In this document: positions 1-5,527 of the stretch, piece after piece
Numbering within the stretch: the first letter of the stretch is position 1
How the letters are laid out: every line of letters starts with the position of its first letter
Source of the DNA: Bacillota bacterium
GTDB lineage: Bacteria > Bacillota > Clostridia > Oscillospirales > Acutalibacteraceae
Length of the DNA stretch: 7,078 nt
NCBI GenBank assembly: GCA_023412715.1
Contig: JAEZCC010000030.1
Location: 1-7,078 of the forward strand
Direction: 5' to 3'
Position numbers and translations under genes: made by a program
Notes under the pieces: generated by a model
Told to the model about the DNA's origin: nothing
What the model saw: only the letters and a program-made list of their open reading frames with translations
The model's database searches: none

Positions 1-119
1 AAGGGTTAGCCGGTATTCAGTCCACTACGGCTTGAACCAAGTGAAAGCCAGCGTCATTTAGGCGCTGGTAGTTTTATGCCCTTTTAGGGCTCGGTCAAGC
101 CACCCGTTTTACGGGTGGT
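1..119 (+). ncRNA. Candidate omega-RNA scaffold (3' part) of a TnpB element
   Basis: In known TnpB systems the guide RNA scaffold is transcribed from the 3' end of tnpB through the element's right end, and the guide is the flanking DNA just beyond it. The three consecutive hairpins at 47-69, 78-90 and 100-118 fit such a scaffold on the plus strand. This would make the bases just after about 119-126 the guide. It is inference from structure and resemblance only: the 5' part and the protein are outside the window, and no expression evidence is available. It could equally be a transposition end with no RNA role. Confidence 0.35.
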
Positions 120-126
120 CATGACT
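1..126 (+). mobile_element. Right end of an IS200/IS605 (TnpB-type) element, partial
   Basis: Three closely spaced hairpins are seen: CCAGCG (48-53) with CGCTGG (63-68); GCCCT (78-82) with AGGGC (86-90); and CCACCCG (100-106) with CGGGTGG (112-118) around a TTTTA loop. The last is flanked by GTCA (94-97) and TGAC (122-125), which extend it as an imperfect palindrome. A subterminal hairpin close to the tip is what the TnpA transposases of IS200/IS605 elements recognise, and this layout resembles clostridial IS1341/TnpB right ends as I remember them. The transposase or TnpB gene would lie left of the window. Short open stretches end at TGA 33-35 and TAG 58-60, and I could not assign either to a TnpB C-terminus. 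The exact outer boundary is not visible; it is probably between 119 and about 140. Confidence 0.6.
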
Positions 127-186
127 ATCGGTCTGGATTCCGTCAACGGCCCTGTGTTTGGGCAGACGCATCGCGGCTGTTAACTG

Positions 187-233
187 GCCCCGGCGCTGCC
201 GCCGCCAGCGGCGGAGGAAGGCAGTGCCGGGGC
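187..233. repeat. Strong GC-rich inverted repeat (nested hairpin)
   Basis: Arms at 187-200 and 220-233 pair over 14 bp with a single G-T wobble. A second hairpin sits inside the loop, CCGCC (202-206) and GGCGG (210-214) around AGC. It lies between the transposon end and the 3' end of the minus-strand acetyltransferase gene. Neither side has a run of T, so it is not a standard intrinsic terminator, although it could still stabilise or pause the 3' end of the minus-strand transcript. The rest of 127-289 shows no gene or other recognisable signal. Confidence 0.6.
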
Positions 234-289
234 AGGAAGAAACAAGGGATCGTTGGCTCCAGCGGAATCTTGACAAGTTTCGCGGCGGT

Positions 290-730
290 TCAAAACTCCT
301 CTATCATTTGCAAATAAGGCAGATCCTCAAATCCAAGCTTCCTGTAAAGCGAGATTGCCCTTGTATTGCTGCTCTCCACTTCAAGCCGGATGCGTTTTAC
401 GCCGCGGCACAGGTTGTTTTTCAGATACAGAAAAAATTCATGCCCCAGACCGCGGCCGCGGTCATCCGGCATGACGTAAAGCTCCTCAATCCACAGAACC
501 ATGCCGCCGGCCTCTTGGGAAAAGGTTTTGGCCAGGAGCGCGTAACCGGCCGTTTTATTCCCGCACTCCAAAATATATGCGTCGGCGTAACAGTCGGAGC
601 GCATGAGCTCCTGAAACGTCTCAGAAAAATAGCTTTCAGGCAGGCTGTGATCCACCGCCTCCGAGGAATAGAATTCTTTCGCCATCTTCAGATAGGACGC
701 GCGGTCTTCTTTGACGATTTTCCTTACCAC
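290..730 (-). CDS. GNAT family N-acetyltransferase
   Basis: This 146-residue protein is a single GNAT domain, a cytoplasmic fold that moves an acetyl group from acetyl-CoA to an amine. The acetyl-CoA pyrophosphate loop is clear: a beta strand at residues 79-86 (LWIEELYV) is followed by R91-G-R-G-L-G96, matching the R/Q-x-x-G-x-G/A motif A. Motif B follows at about 116-135 (LEVESSNTRAISLYRKLGF), including the usual Tyr129. The length is normal for a stand-alone GNAT. The start is GTG at 730-728, supported by AGAGGGG at 744-738 with a 7-base spacer; this site begins on the last base of the upstream gene's stop codon. The two genes are therefore probably cotranscribed and translationally linked. 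The substrate cannot be told from sequence; a small molecule, an amino sugar, an antibiotic or a protein N-terminus are all possible. Confidence 0.9.
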   Translation of the reverse strand: MVRKIVKEDRASYLKMAKEFYSSEAVDHSLPESYFSETFQELMRSDCYADAYILECGNKTAGYALLAKTFSQEAGGMVLWIEELYVMPDDRGRGLGHEFFLYLKNNLCRGVKRIRLEVESSNTRAISLYRKLGFEDLPYLQMIEEF

Positions 731-737
731 GATAAGA

Positions 738-744
738 CCCCTCT
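738..744 (-). promoter_or_regulatory. Ribosome binding site for the GNAT gene (GTG start)
   Basis: On the minus strand AGAGGGG is followed by 7 bases and then GTG. It overlaps the final A of the upstream TGA stop, which supports both the GTG start and translational coupling. Confidence 0.65.
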
Positions 745-1670
745 CACCGGTTGACCGACCGCACCATGCGGCGGTACGTGTGACGCACGCCCTTGATGGC
801 GATCGAATATGCCGTGATATTTTCCGGAAGCGCCATCCCGATATAGCCGGAGTCCCCGATATGGTGGATATCGGTGCCGGTCATTTTGCACATCAGCGCA
901 ATTCTGCGGATGGTATCCCGGTCCGCCCCCTCCTGCGAAGTGCCGATTGCCGTCAGCGTCTGCGCGCCAAGGCTGTGGGCGTATTCCACCAGGCCGCGGA
1001 TATATTCCATCGTGATTCCCGGAACGGTTCCCGGCGCGGGCAGAAGGATAATATCGGCGCCGGCCTTTACAAATTCGCAGATGTCTTCGCGCGTGATGAG
1101 GTTTTCGCCGGCCTCCGACAGAATGCCGGAGGCGTGCATCTTCCCCGCGGCCAGGATCATGCGGTCCCCCAGCTCCTGCGATATGGCCCGGAGCGATTCC
1201 GTGATGGCGCGGTTCTGCACCCCGATGCCCGGATTACCCGTGAGCACAATCATATCCGCGCCCATTTCGCACAGGGTGCGCGCGTTCTGCACGGTCGCCC
1301 GGCGGCCTTCGGTCAGGGCCCATACGTTGTCTTCCGCCGCGGCGGAAAATTTCGGATCGGCAGGCTCGAGGTTCACCGCGACGATGCGCCCCGTCAGCCG
1401 TTTCAGCTCATGGATGGTCTCTTTCTTTTCAACGGGCGGCAGGCCGTAGATCTTGGGGCTGTTTACGTCGAACATATTGAGAATCAGCATATCTGCCCCC
1501 ATCCCGCAGGCAAACTCCGCATTGGTCACGCTTTCCAGATAAGGAGGGACGGCGCCTATCGTTTCGCATGCAAGCACGCGGCCTTCGCTCAGCGCGATGG
1601 ATTTCAGCAGATCGGCCTTTCCCATTTTCGCAATGTCTCCGGCCGTGCAGTCAATCAGACGTTTCACCAT
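744..1670 (-). CDS. TIM-barrel-like protein of unknown function, DUF7916 type
   Basis: This 308-residue soluble protein has no signal peptide or membrane segment. I recognise it as the conserved family of unknown function that is often labelled 'haloacid dehalogenase-like' or 'PEP phosphonomutase' without good reason, now called DUF7916; the assignment is from memory. Eight hydrophobic strand-like segments are evenly spaced, at about 31-38, 59-68, 96-103, 140-148, 171-179, 205-214, 239-244 and 267-272, as in a beta/alpha barrel. Conserved-looking loops follow them: NMFDV (65-69), NLEPAD (100-105), TGNPGIG (144-150), GKMHASG (176-182), PAPGTVPG (211-218), GTSQEGAD (243-250) and GDSGYIG (272-278). 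The glycine-rich C-terminal loops could bind a phosphate group. There is no HAD DxDxT motif. The ATG at 1670 is supported by AGAAGGG at 1687-1681, 10 bases upstream. It is the first gene of a unit with the GNAT gene and is divergent from the PTS operon, which hints at a sugar-phosphate substrate. Confidence 0.75.
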   Translation of the reverse strand: MVKRLIDCTAGDIAKMGKADLLKSIALSEGRVLACETIGAVPPYLESVTNAEFACGMGADMLILNMFDVNSPKIYGLPPVEKKETIHELKRLTGRIVAVNLEPADPKFSAAAEDNVWALTEGRRATVQNARTLCEMGADMIVLTGNPGIGVQNRAITESLRAISQELGDRMILAAGKMHASGILSEAGENLITREDICEFVKAGADIILLPAPGTVPGITMEYIRGLVEYAHSLGAQTLTAIGTSQEGADRDTIRRIALMCKMTGTDIHHIGDSGYIGMALPENITAYSIAIKGVRHTYRRMVRSVNR

Positions 1671-1722
1671 TTTTCAGTCACCCTTCTGAATGATTTTCTG
1701 TTTTTCTAGACAGCATACCTTT

Positions 1723-1751
1723 ATCATAAGAGCATTTCCGAAAAATAGCAA
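1723..1751 (-). promoter_or_regulatory. Probable sigma-A promoter for the DUF7916-GNAT unit
   Basis: Read on the minus strand, TTGCTA (1751-1746) and TATGAT (1728-1723) are separated by exactly 17 bp. The predicted start near 1716 gives a leader of about 45 bases that ends at the ribosome binding site at 1687-1681. The -35 box matches 4 of 6 consensus bases and the -10 box 5 of 6. Confidence 0.55.
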
Positions 1752-1936
1752 GGCGGTTTGCGGAAAGCCCTCCTGTTTCTGCGTGTTTCCCGTAACACAG
1801 AGCCGGTAAAAATCCATACGGTACGGACCCGTTCGGTCTGACCTGCCTGAAGCTGTTCAAAGTAAATGATCATGCGTCTTCGGAAAACTTCAGCAGCGGA
1901 GGAAAATGATTTTTTTAAGTATTTTATAAATTTTGG
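1752..1936. other. Non-coding part of the divergent intergenic region
   Basis: This lies between the two divergent promoters. I see no convincing gene, RNA structure or CcpA-type operator here. A minus-strand open stretch of 60 codons (1860-1678) would start with TTG, runs across the DUF7916 promoter and ribosome binding site, and resembles nothing I know. The right half (about 1905-1936) is AT-rich, which may act as upstream promoter sequence for the licT promoter. Confidence 0.5.
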
Positions 1937-1965
1937 TTGACTTTTTTTTACTTTATAGATATAAT
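1937..1965 (+). promoter_or_regulatory. Sigma-A promoter of the licT-PTS operon
   Basis: TTGACT (1937-1942) and a perfect TATAAT (1960-1965) are separated by 17 bp within AT-rich DNA. The predicted start near 1972 gives a leader of about 144 bases, which contains the antiterminator hairpin and the terminator. Confidence 0.85.
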
Positions 1966-2014
1966 TGACGATAGAAGGTCACTGGTCCGACACACTACTG
2001 CAAATTGAATATTT

Positions 2015-2043
2015 GGGCTGTCACTGGTAATGCAGGCAAAACC
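2015..2043 (+). promoter_or_regulatory. Ribonucleic antiterminator (RAT) for LicT/BglG-family protein
   Basis: This 29-base element closely fits the LicT/SacT/SacY RAT pattern: it starts GGGCTGTCACTG and ends GCAGGCAAAACC. CTG (2024-2026) pairs with CAG (2033-2035), TG (2019-2020) with CA (2037-2038), and GG (2015-2016) with CC (2042-2043), leaving the two internal loops typical of RATs. TTT (2012-2014) and AAA (2044-2046) can lengthen the closing stem. In the family, the dimeric CAT domain binds this hairpin and prevents formation of the overlapping terminator. Here the shared bases are 2042-2046. The obvious ligand is the product of the gene that starts 72 bases downstream. Confidence 0.9.
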
Positions 2044-2093
2044 AAATTTTACGGGTCACATTCATTATGCTCCGTTAAAATTTGGCTTTTTTT
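2042..2093 (+). terminator. Conditional intrinsic terminator in the licT leader
   Basis: The arms CCAAATTTTA (2042-2051) and TAAAATTTGG (2076-2085) pair perfectly over 10 bp. CGG/CCG at the inner end may add to the stem across a bulged T. Seven T follow at 2087-2093. The left arm begins inside the RAT, so the two structures exclude each other, the standard LicT-type attenuation arrangement. Confidence 0.9.
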
Positions 2094-2115
2094 ATAGCCT
2101 AAAAGAGTTGAAATT

Positions 2116-2949
2116 ATGAAAATTTTCAAACCGATTAACAATAATATTGTTACGGCGTTGGATGACGAAGGCCTTGAGGTTATCGTCGTCGGCAAGGGAA
2201 TCGGTTTTCGCGCAAAAGAGGGGATGGAGATTGCTCCCGCCGCGATTCAAAAAGTATACCGCATGGAGAATCAGAAGGACACCGACCGGCTGAAAGATCT
2301 GTTTTCTTCTTTGCCGCCCCAATATATCGAGCTGACCGACGAAATTTTCGGCTACGCCAAGCGGGTCCTGAATAAACGCTTGAATGAGCGCGCGTATATT
2401 ACGCTTGCCGATCACATACATTTTGCAGCGGAACGCCACAAGGACGGGCTCGACTTTACCAACGCGCTTTTGAACGAGGTCCGCCGTTTCTACTCGGTAG
2501 AGTATCAGATTGGGCTGTATGCCCTCGAAATCATCAAGAAACGCCTCGGCATCACATTCCCCTGCGATGAGGCCGCCTCCATAGCCATCCATATTCTCGA
2601 CGCAGAGTACGATATCTCGGTGAAAGGCACTTTCGACGCCACCAACCTGATGAACGGGATTCTGGACATTGTCGAGAACCAGGAGCATTACAAGATCCGT
2701 GACGGGGATTATTACCACGACCGGTTTCTGACGCATCTGAAATTTCTGACGCAGCGCATCGTAAAGAACGATCCTCTTCCGGATGCCGACGACGGCCTGT
2801 ATTCTCTTCTCTGCGAAAAATTCCAGAAAGAAATCCATTGCGGGAACGCAATCGCGGATTATCTGCGGAAAACCTGCCAGGTGGAACTGCCCCGCCAGGA
2901 GATCGCCTGCATCGCCATTCATCTGTGCAGGATGAAGCAGAGTCCATAA
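2116..2949 (+). CDS. licT: LicT/BglG-family transcriptional antiterminator
   Basis: At 277 residues this has the length of Bacillus LicT. An RNA-binding CAT domain occupies about 1-56 (MKIFKPINNNIVTALD; VVGKGIGF at 24-31). Two PTS regulation domains follow, PRD1 at about 65-168 and PRD2 at about 172-277. All four regulatory histidines fall at the LicT positions: His100 (LADHIHFA), His159 (IAIHI), His207 (FLTHLKF) and His269 (IAIHL). In the family, phosphorylation of PRD1 histidines by the sugar-specific EIIB shuts the protein off when substrate is absent, whereas HPr phosphorylation of PRD2 activates it. It should bind the RAT at 2015-2043, control its own operon, and respond to the EIIBC encoded last. 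The ATG at 2116 has only a modest ribosome site (AAAAGAG, 2101-2107). The symbol denotes the family; the sensed sugar is not necessarily a beta-glucoside. Confidence 0.95.
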   Translation: MKIFKPINNNIVTALDDEGLEVIVVGKGIGFRAKEGMEIAPAAIQKVYRMENQKDTDRLKDLFSSLPPQYIELTDEIFGYAKRVLNKRLNERAYITLADHIHFAAERHKDGLDFTNALLNEVRRFYSVEYQIGLYALEIIKKRLGITFPCDEAASIAIHILDAEYDISVKGTFDATNLMNGILDIVENQEHYKIRDGDYYHDRFLTHLKFLTQRIVKNDPLPDADDGLYSLLCEKFQKEIHCGNAIADYLRKTCQVELPRQEIACIAIHLCRMKQSP

Positions 2950-2952
2950 ATT

Positions 2953-2981
2953 TTGACATTCATCTTAATTCAAGCTATGAA
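2953..2981 (+). promoter_or_regulatory. Possible internal promoter upstream of crr
   Basis: A perfect TTGACA (2953-2958) lies 17 bp from TATGAA (2976-2981, 4 of 6 consensus bases). The predicted start, near 2988, would fall inside the crr ribosome binding site, which argues against efficient use. The call is tentative. Confidence 0.25.
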
Positions 2982-2983
2982 AT

Positions 2984-2991
2984 AAAAGAGG
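2984..2991 (+). promoter_or_regulatory. Ribosome binding site that sets the crr start
   Basis: AAAAGAGG ends 9 bases before ATG 3001. The in-frame TTG at 2992 directly abuts this site, so translation from TTG is unlikely and ATG 3001 is preferred. Confidence 0.75.
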
Positions 2992-3000
2992 TTGAAAACT

Positions 3001-3486
3001 ATGCTTTTCGGTATAGGAAAAAAGAAAGAAATTGTTATTTCGGCGCCGGTCTCCGGCAAAATCAAGCCGGTGTCGTCGCTGCCGGATGAAACGTTCAGCT
3101 CCGGCGTCCTGGGCCCCGGCATCGCAATCGTCCCCGAGGGTGGGCATGTGTCCGCTCCTGCGGACGGGACGCTCGACCAGATGTTCGACACGGGCCATGC
3201 TTTCAGCATGACGACGGAGAGCGGCGTGGAGCTGCTGGTCCACGTCGGGCTGGATACCGTACGCCTGAAGGGCAAGCATTTTACGAGAATCAAAAGGACC
3301 GGCGATTCCGTCCGCGCGGGGGATTCCCTCATTGACTTTGACGAGAGCGCCGTGCGCGGGGAAGGCTACGACACGACCATCGTGGTGGTCGTGCTGAATC
3401 AGGACAAATTCAGCAATATCCGCTTTACCGGCGAAGGTTCCGTCCGGGCGGGCGATCCTCTCGTCCAGCTCGAAGCCAAGCGATAA
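3001..3486 (+). CDS. crr: PTS glucose-type EIIA component (EIIA-Glc/Crr)
   Basis: A stand-alone EIIA of the glucose superfamily, 161 residues, about the size of E. coli Crr. It carries phosphate from HPr to an EIIB domain in the cytoplasm. The phosphorylated histidine is His81 in LLVHVGLDTVRLKG. The second active-site histidine is His66 in TGHAFSM; the spacing of 15 residues matches His75/His90 of E. coli EIIA-Glc. Typical family segments are APVSGKI (15-21), LGPGIAIVPE (37-46) and the C-terminal GDPLVQLE (151-158). The EIIBC encoded by the last gene of this operon has no EIIA domain, so this protein is its natural partner. The gene starts 51 bp after licT and ends 23 bp before ptsI. An in-frame TTG nine bases upstream is a less likely start. 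Confidence 0.95.
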   Translation: MLFGIGKKKEIVISAPVSGKIKPVSSLPDETFSSGVLGPGIAIVPEGGHVSAPADGTLDQMFDTGHAFSMTTESGVELLVHVGLDTVRLKGKHFTRIKRTGDSVRAGDSLIDFDESAVRGEGYDTTIVVVVLNQDKFSNIRFTGEGSVRAGDPLVQLEAKR

Positions 3487-3509
3487 CGCAGAAAGGAATT
3501 CGGGTCAGG

Positions 3510-5156
3510 ATGGACGTTTTCACAGGAAAAGGCGTTTCGGGCGGCATTGCGTTCGGAACGGCCGTCGTGCTGCAGGGCGAGGATGCTTCGGTCGATGAAA
3601 GTCGGGCCGAAAACCCGGAAAAGGAATGGGACTCGTTCCTTGCGGCAAAAAAATCTGCAGACGAAGAGCTGTCGCAGCTCTTTGAAAAAACCCGCCGTGA
3701 AATCGGCGAAAAAGAAGCCATGATCATCGACGTTCAGCGCATGATGCTGGACGACGGAGATTTCAACGACGCCGTGTCCGACGCGATTCACAAGGATCGC
3801 TGCCGGGCCGCCGCCGCCGCGGCGAGAGCCGGGAAGCAGTTCTCCGAGTTCTTTACCGGGCTGGACGACCCTTATATGCAGGCCCGTTCCGCGGATGTGG
3901 CCGACGTTGCAAAGCGGCTGGTGCGCATCCTTACCGGGCGCAGGGCCCGGGACCGCCGTCCGCAGGAGCCGTATGTCCTGCTGGCGGAGGACCTCAGCCC
4001 AAGCGAAACCCTGCAGCTTGACAAAAAGATTTTACAGGCTATTGTCACGAAGGGCGGCGCCGCCAATTCCCATACCGCTATTCTGGCGAGGGCGCTGAAC
4101 ATCCCGTGCGTCGTCAAAGCCGACCTGGCGGAGCTGGCGCCGTACGACGGCCTGTCCGCCGCCGTTGACGGCGGGGAAGGCAAGCTGTATCTGGAGCCGG
4201 ACAGCGGTACGCTCAGCCGTCTGCGCGCCGCGCAGGAGGAGTACCAGGCCTCCAGGCAGCGGCTTGAAACGCTGCGGGGACTGCCTTCCGTTACCAAAGA
4301 TGGCAGAAAAATCAGGCTTTTTGCCAACATAGCAGGCCCGGACGACCTTGGAAAGGTGCTGGAGAACGACGCCGAGGGAATCGGGCTTTTCCGCAGCGAA
4401 TTCCTCTACCTCGGCCGGGACTCCTACCCCGGGGAAGAGGAGCAGTTCGAAGCGTACCGCAAGGTGGCGCAGGGCATGCAGGGACGTACGGTCGTAATCC
4501 GCACGGCGGATATCGGCGCCGACAAGACGGCGCCCTACCTCCAGCTCCCGCACGAAGAGAACCCGGCACTTGGCCTGAGAGGCGTCCGCCTCTGCTTCGC
4601 AAGGCCTGAGATTTTTAAAATACAGCTCCGCGCGATTTACCGCGCGGCGGCGTTCGGCTCGGTGGCCGTTATGTTCCCCATGATTATCTCCCACTGGGAG
4701 CTCCGGCGCTGCCGTCAGATGGCGGAAGAAGCGCGGGCGGAGCTTGAGCGGGAAGGGAAGACGATTGGGCCGCTCCGGTTCGGCGCCATGATTGAAACGC
4801 CGGCGGCCGCCCTGACGGCGGCGGAGCTTGCCCGCGAGGTGGACTTTTTCAGCGTGGGGACCAACGACCTGACGCAGTACACGCTGGCGGTGGACCGTCA
4901 GAGCTCCGCCGATCTGAGCCGGTACTGGGAGCCGCACCACCCCGCTTTGCTTCGGCTGCTGCAGATGGTGGCGGAAGAAGCCCATGCGGCGGGAATCTGG
5001 GCCGGAATCTGCGGAGAACTTGCCGCCGACCCGAATCTGACAAAAACTTTTTTACAAATGGGGTATGATGAACTGTCGGTTGCTCCCGGATATCTTTTAG
5101 GACTTCGGCAGAGTATAAGGAATATGGATCTTTCAAAAGAATCAGCAATGGAATAA
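3510..5156 (+). CDS. ptsI: Phosphoenolpyruvate-protein phosphotransferase (PTS Enzyme I)
   Basis: This enzyme phosphorylates HPr using PEP, the first step of the PTS. The 548 residues are slightly short of the usual 570 or so. The HPr-binding and phosphohistidine half covers about 1-230, with the active histidine His188 in GGAANSHTAILARALNIPCV. The PEP-binding barrel covers about 255-535: FRSEFLY (Arg295), RTADIGADK (Arg331), IETPAA (Glu429), SVGTNDLTQYTLAVDR (Asn452, Arg463) and the catalytic Cys501 in GICGELAADP. All expected catalytic residues are present. RTADIGADK differs at two positions from the common RTLDIGGDK, probably a clade variant. The ribosome site is GAAAGGA at 3491-3497, 12 bases before ATG 3510, a rather long spacing. 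The product should serve the HPr encoded 27 bp downstream. Confidence 0.97.
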   Translation: MDVFTGKGVSGGIAFGTAVVLQGEDASVDESRAENPEKEWDSFLAAKKSADEELSQLFEKTRREIGEKEAMIIDVQRMMLDDGDFNDAVSDAIHKDRCRAAAAAARAGKQFSEFFTGLDDPYMQARSADVADVAKRLVRILTGRRARDRRPQEPYVLLAEDLSPSETLQLDKKILQAIVTKGGAANSHTAILARALNIPCVVKADLAELAPYDGLSAAVDGGEGKLYLEPDSGTLSRLRAAQEEYQASRQRLETLRGLPSVTKDGRKIRLFANIAGPDDLGKVLENDAEGIGLFRSEFLYLGRDSYPGEEEQFEAYRKVAQGMQGRTVVIRTADIGADKTAPYLQLPHEENPALGLRGVRLCFARPEIFKIQLRAIYRAAAFGSVAVMFPMIISHWELRRCRQMAEEARAELEREGKTIGPLRFGAMIETPAAALTAAELAREVDFFSVGTNDLTQYTLAVDRQSSADLSRYWEPHHPALLRLLQMVAEEAHAAGIWAGICGELAADPNLTKTFLQMGYDELSVAPGYLLGLRQSIRNMDLSKESAME

Positions 5157-5183
5157 GCAGCAGATCAGGGGGTATTTCGAAAA

Positions 5184-5441
5184 ATGAAAACACTGCGCTA
5201 TCAAATCACCGACGAGCTTGGGCTTCACGCCAGGCCGGCAGGGCAGCTTGTGAAAGCGGCGACGGCATTTACCTGCAAAATCATGATGGGAACTCCGAAA
5301 AAGATGGTTGATGCAAAACGCATTATCGGCGTTATGGGCCTTGCTTTAAAGCAGGGCGACGAGATTGATTTTACCTTCGACGGCGCCGATGAAGCGGAGG
5401 CGGCCAAAACGCTTGAGGCGTTCCTGAAAGAGAATCTTTAA
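5184..5441 (+). CDS. ptsH: HPr-type phosphocarrier protein lacking the regulatory Ser46
   Basis: This 85-residue protein is a full-length HPr, the small carrier between Enzyme I and EIIA. The phosphorylated His15 sits in the classic GLHARPAG motif (13-20). Residues 45-52 read KRIIGVMG, aligned to the usual KSIMGVMS, so the Ser46 phosphorylated by HPr kinase in Firmicutes is replaced by Arg (codon CGC at 5319-5321). Phosphotransfer should be intact, but this protein should be unable to form P-Ser-HPr and act as a CcpA corepressor by that route. AGGGGG at 5167-5172 lies 11 bases before the ATG. It follows ptsI by 27 bp and precedes the EIIBC gene by 86 bp, within one operon. A second, Ser46-containing HPr may exist elsewhere in the genome. 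Confidence 0.95.
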   Translation: MKTLRYQITDELGLHARPAGQLVKAATAFTCKIMMGTPKKMVDAKRIIGVMGLALKQGDEIDFTFDGADEAEAAKTLEAFLKENL

Positions 5442-5448
5442 AGATTTT

Positions 5449-5499
5449 TGTAGCGCATTGAGCAGCAGGGCAGGTGCTCGCACCGGCCCGACTGCTACA
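5449..5499 (+). repeat. Hairpin in the ptsH-EIIBC intergenic gap
   Basis: TGTAGC (5449-5454) pairs with GCTACA (5494-5499). Inside, GGGC (5468-5471) pairs with GCCC (5486-5489) and GGTG (5473-5476) with CACC (5481-5484) around CTCG. An alternative outer pairing is AGCAG (5461-5465) with CTGCT (5492-5496). No T run follows, so it is not an ordinary terminator. In its position between a highly used HPr gene and a membrane permease gene it could act in RNA processing or in protecting the upstream message; that role is inferred. Confidence 0.5.
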
Positions 5500-5512
5500 G
5501 CATAAAATTTTC

Positions 5513-5518
5513 AGGAGG
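5513..5518 (+). promoter_or_regulatory. Ribosome binding site that sets the EIIBC start
   Basis: A perfect AGGAGG lies 9 bases before ATG 5528 and 12 before ATG 5531. It rules against an upstream in-frame GTG at 5474, which lies within the hairpin and would add 18 non-hydrophobic residues. Confidence 0.85.
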
Positions 5519-5527
5519 CATGGAATT

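Noticed and set aside
158..754. Plus-strand open frame of 198 codons
   Set aside because: It lies opposite the GNAT gene, which has clear motifs and a ribosome site. It begins inside the GC-rich inverted repeat region and resembles no protein family.
711..1709. Plus-strand open frame of 332 codons
   Set aside because: It is the antisense shadow of the DUF7916-type gene, rich in Arg and His as expected for the reverse frame of a GC-rich gene, with no family resemblance.
1678..1860. Minus-strand open frame of 60 codons upstream of the DUF7916 gene
   Set aside because: It has a TTG start and no recognisable product, and it would run through the promoter and ribosome binding site of the DUF7916 gene.
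2092..2922. Minus-strand open frame of 276 codons
   Set aside because: It is opposite licT over nearly its full length. LicT has all domains and the four regulatory histidines, so the reverse frame is a shadow.
2101..3003. Similar sequence before the licT and crr starts (AAAAGAG, TTGAAA, then ATG)
   Set aside because: The likeness covers under 20 bases of ribosome-site-like AT-rich sequence and is readily explained by common translation signals.
4032..4985. Minus-strand open frame of 317 codons
   Set aside because: It is antisense to ptsI, whose catalytic motifs are complete; the reading is explained by GC-rich codon bias.
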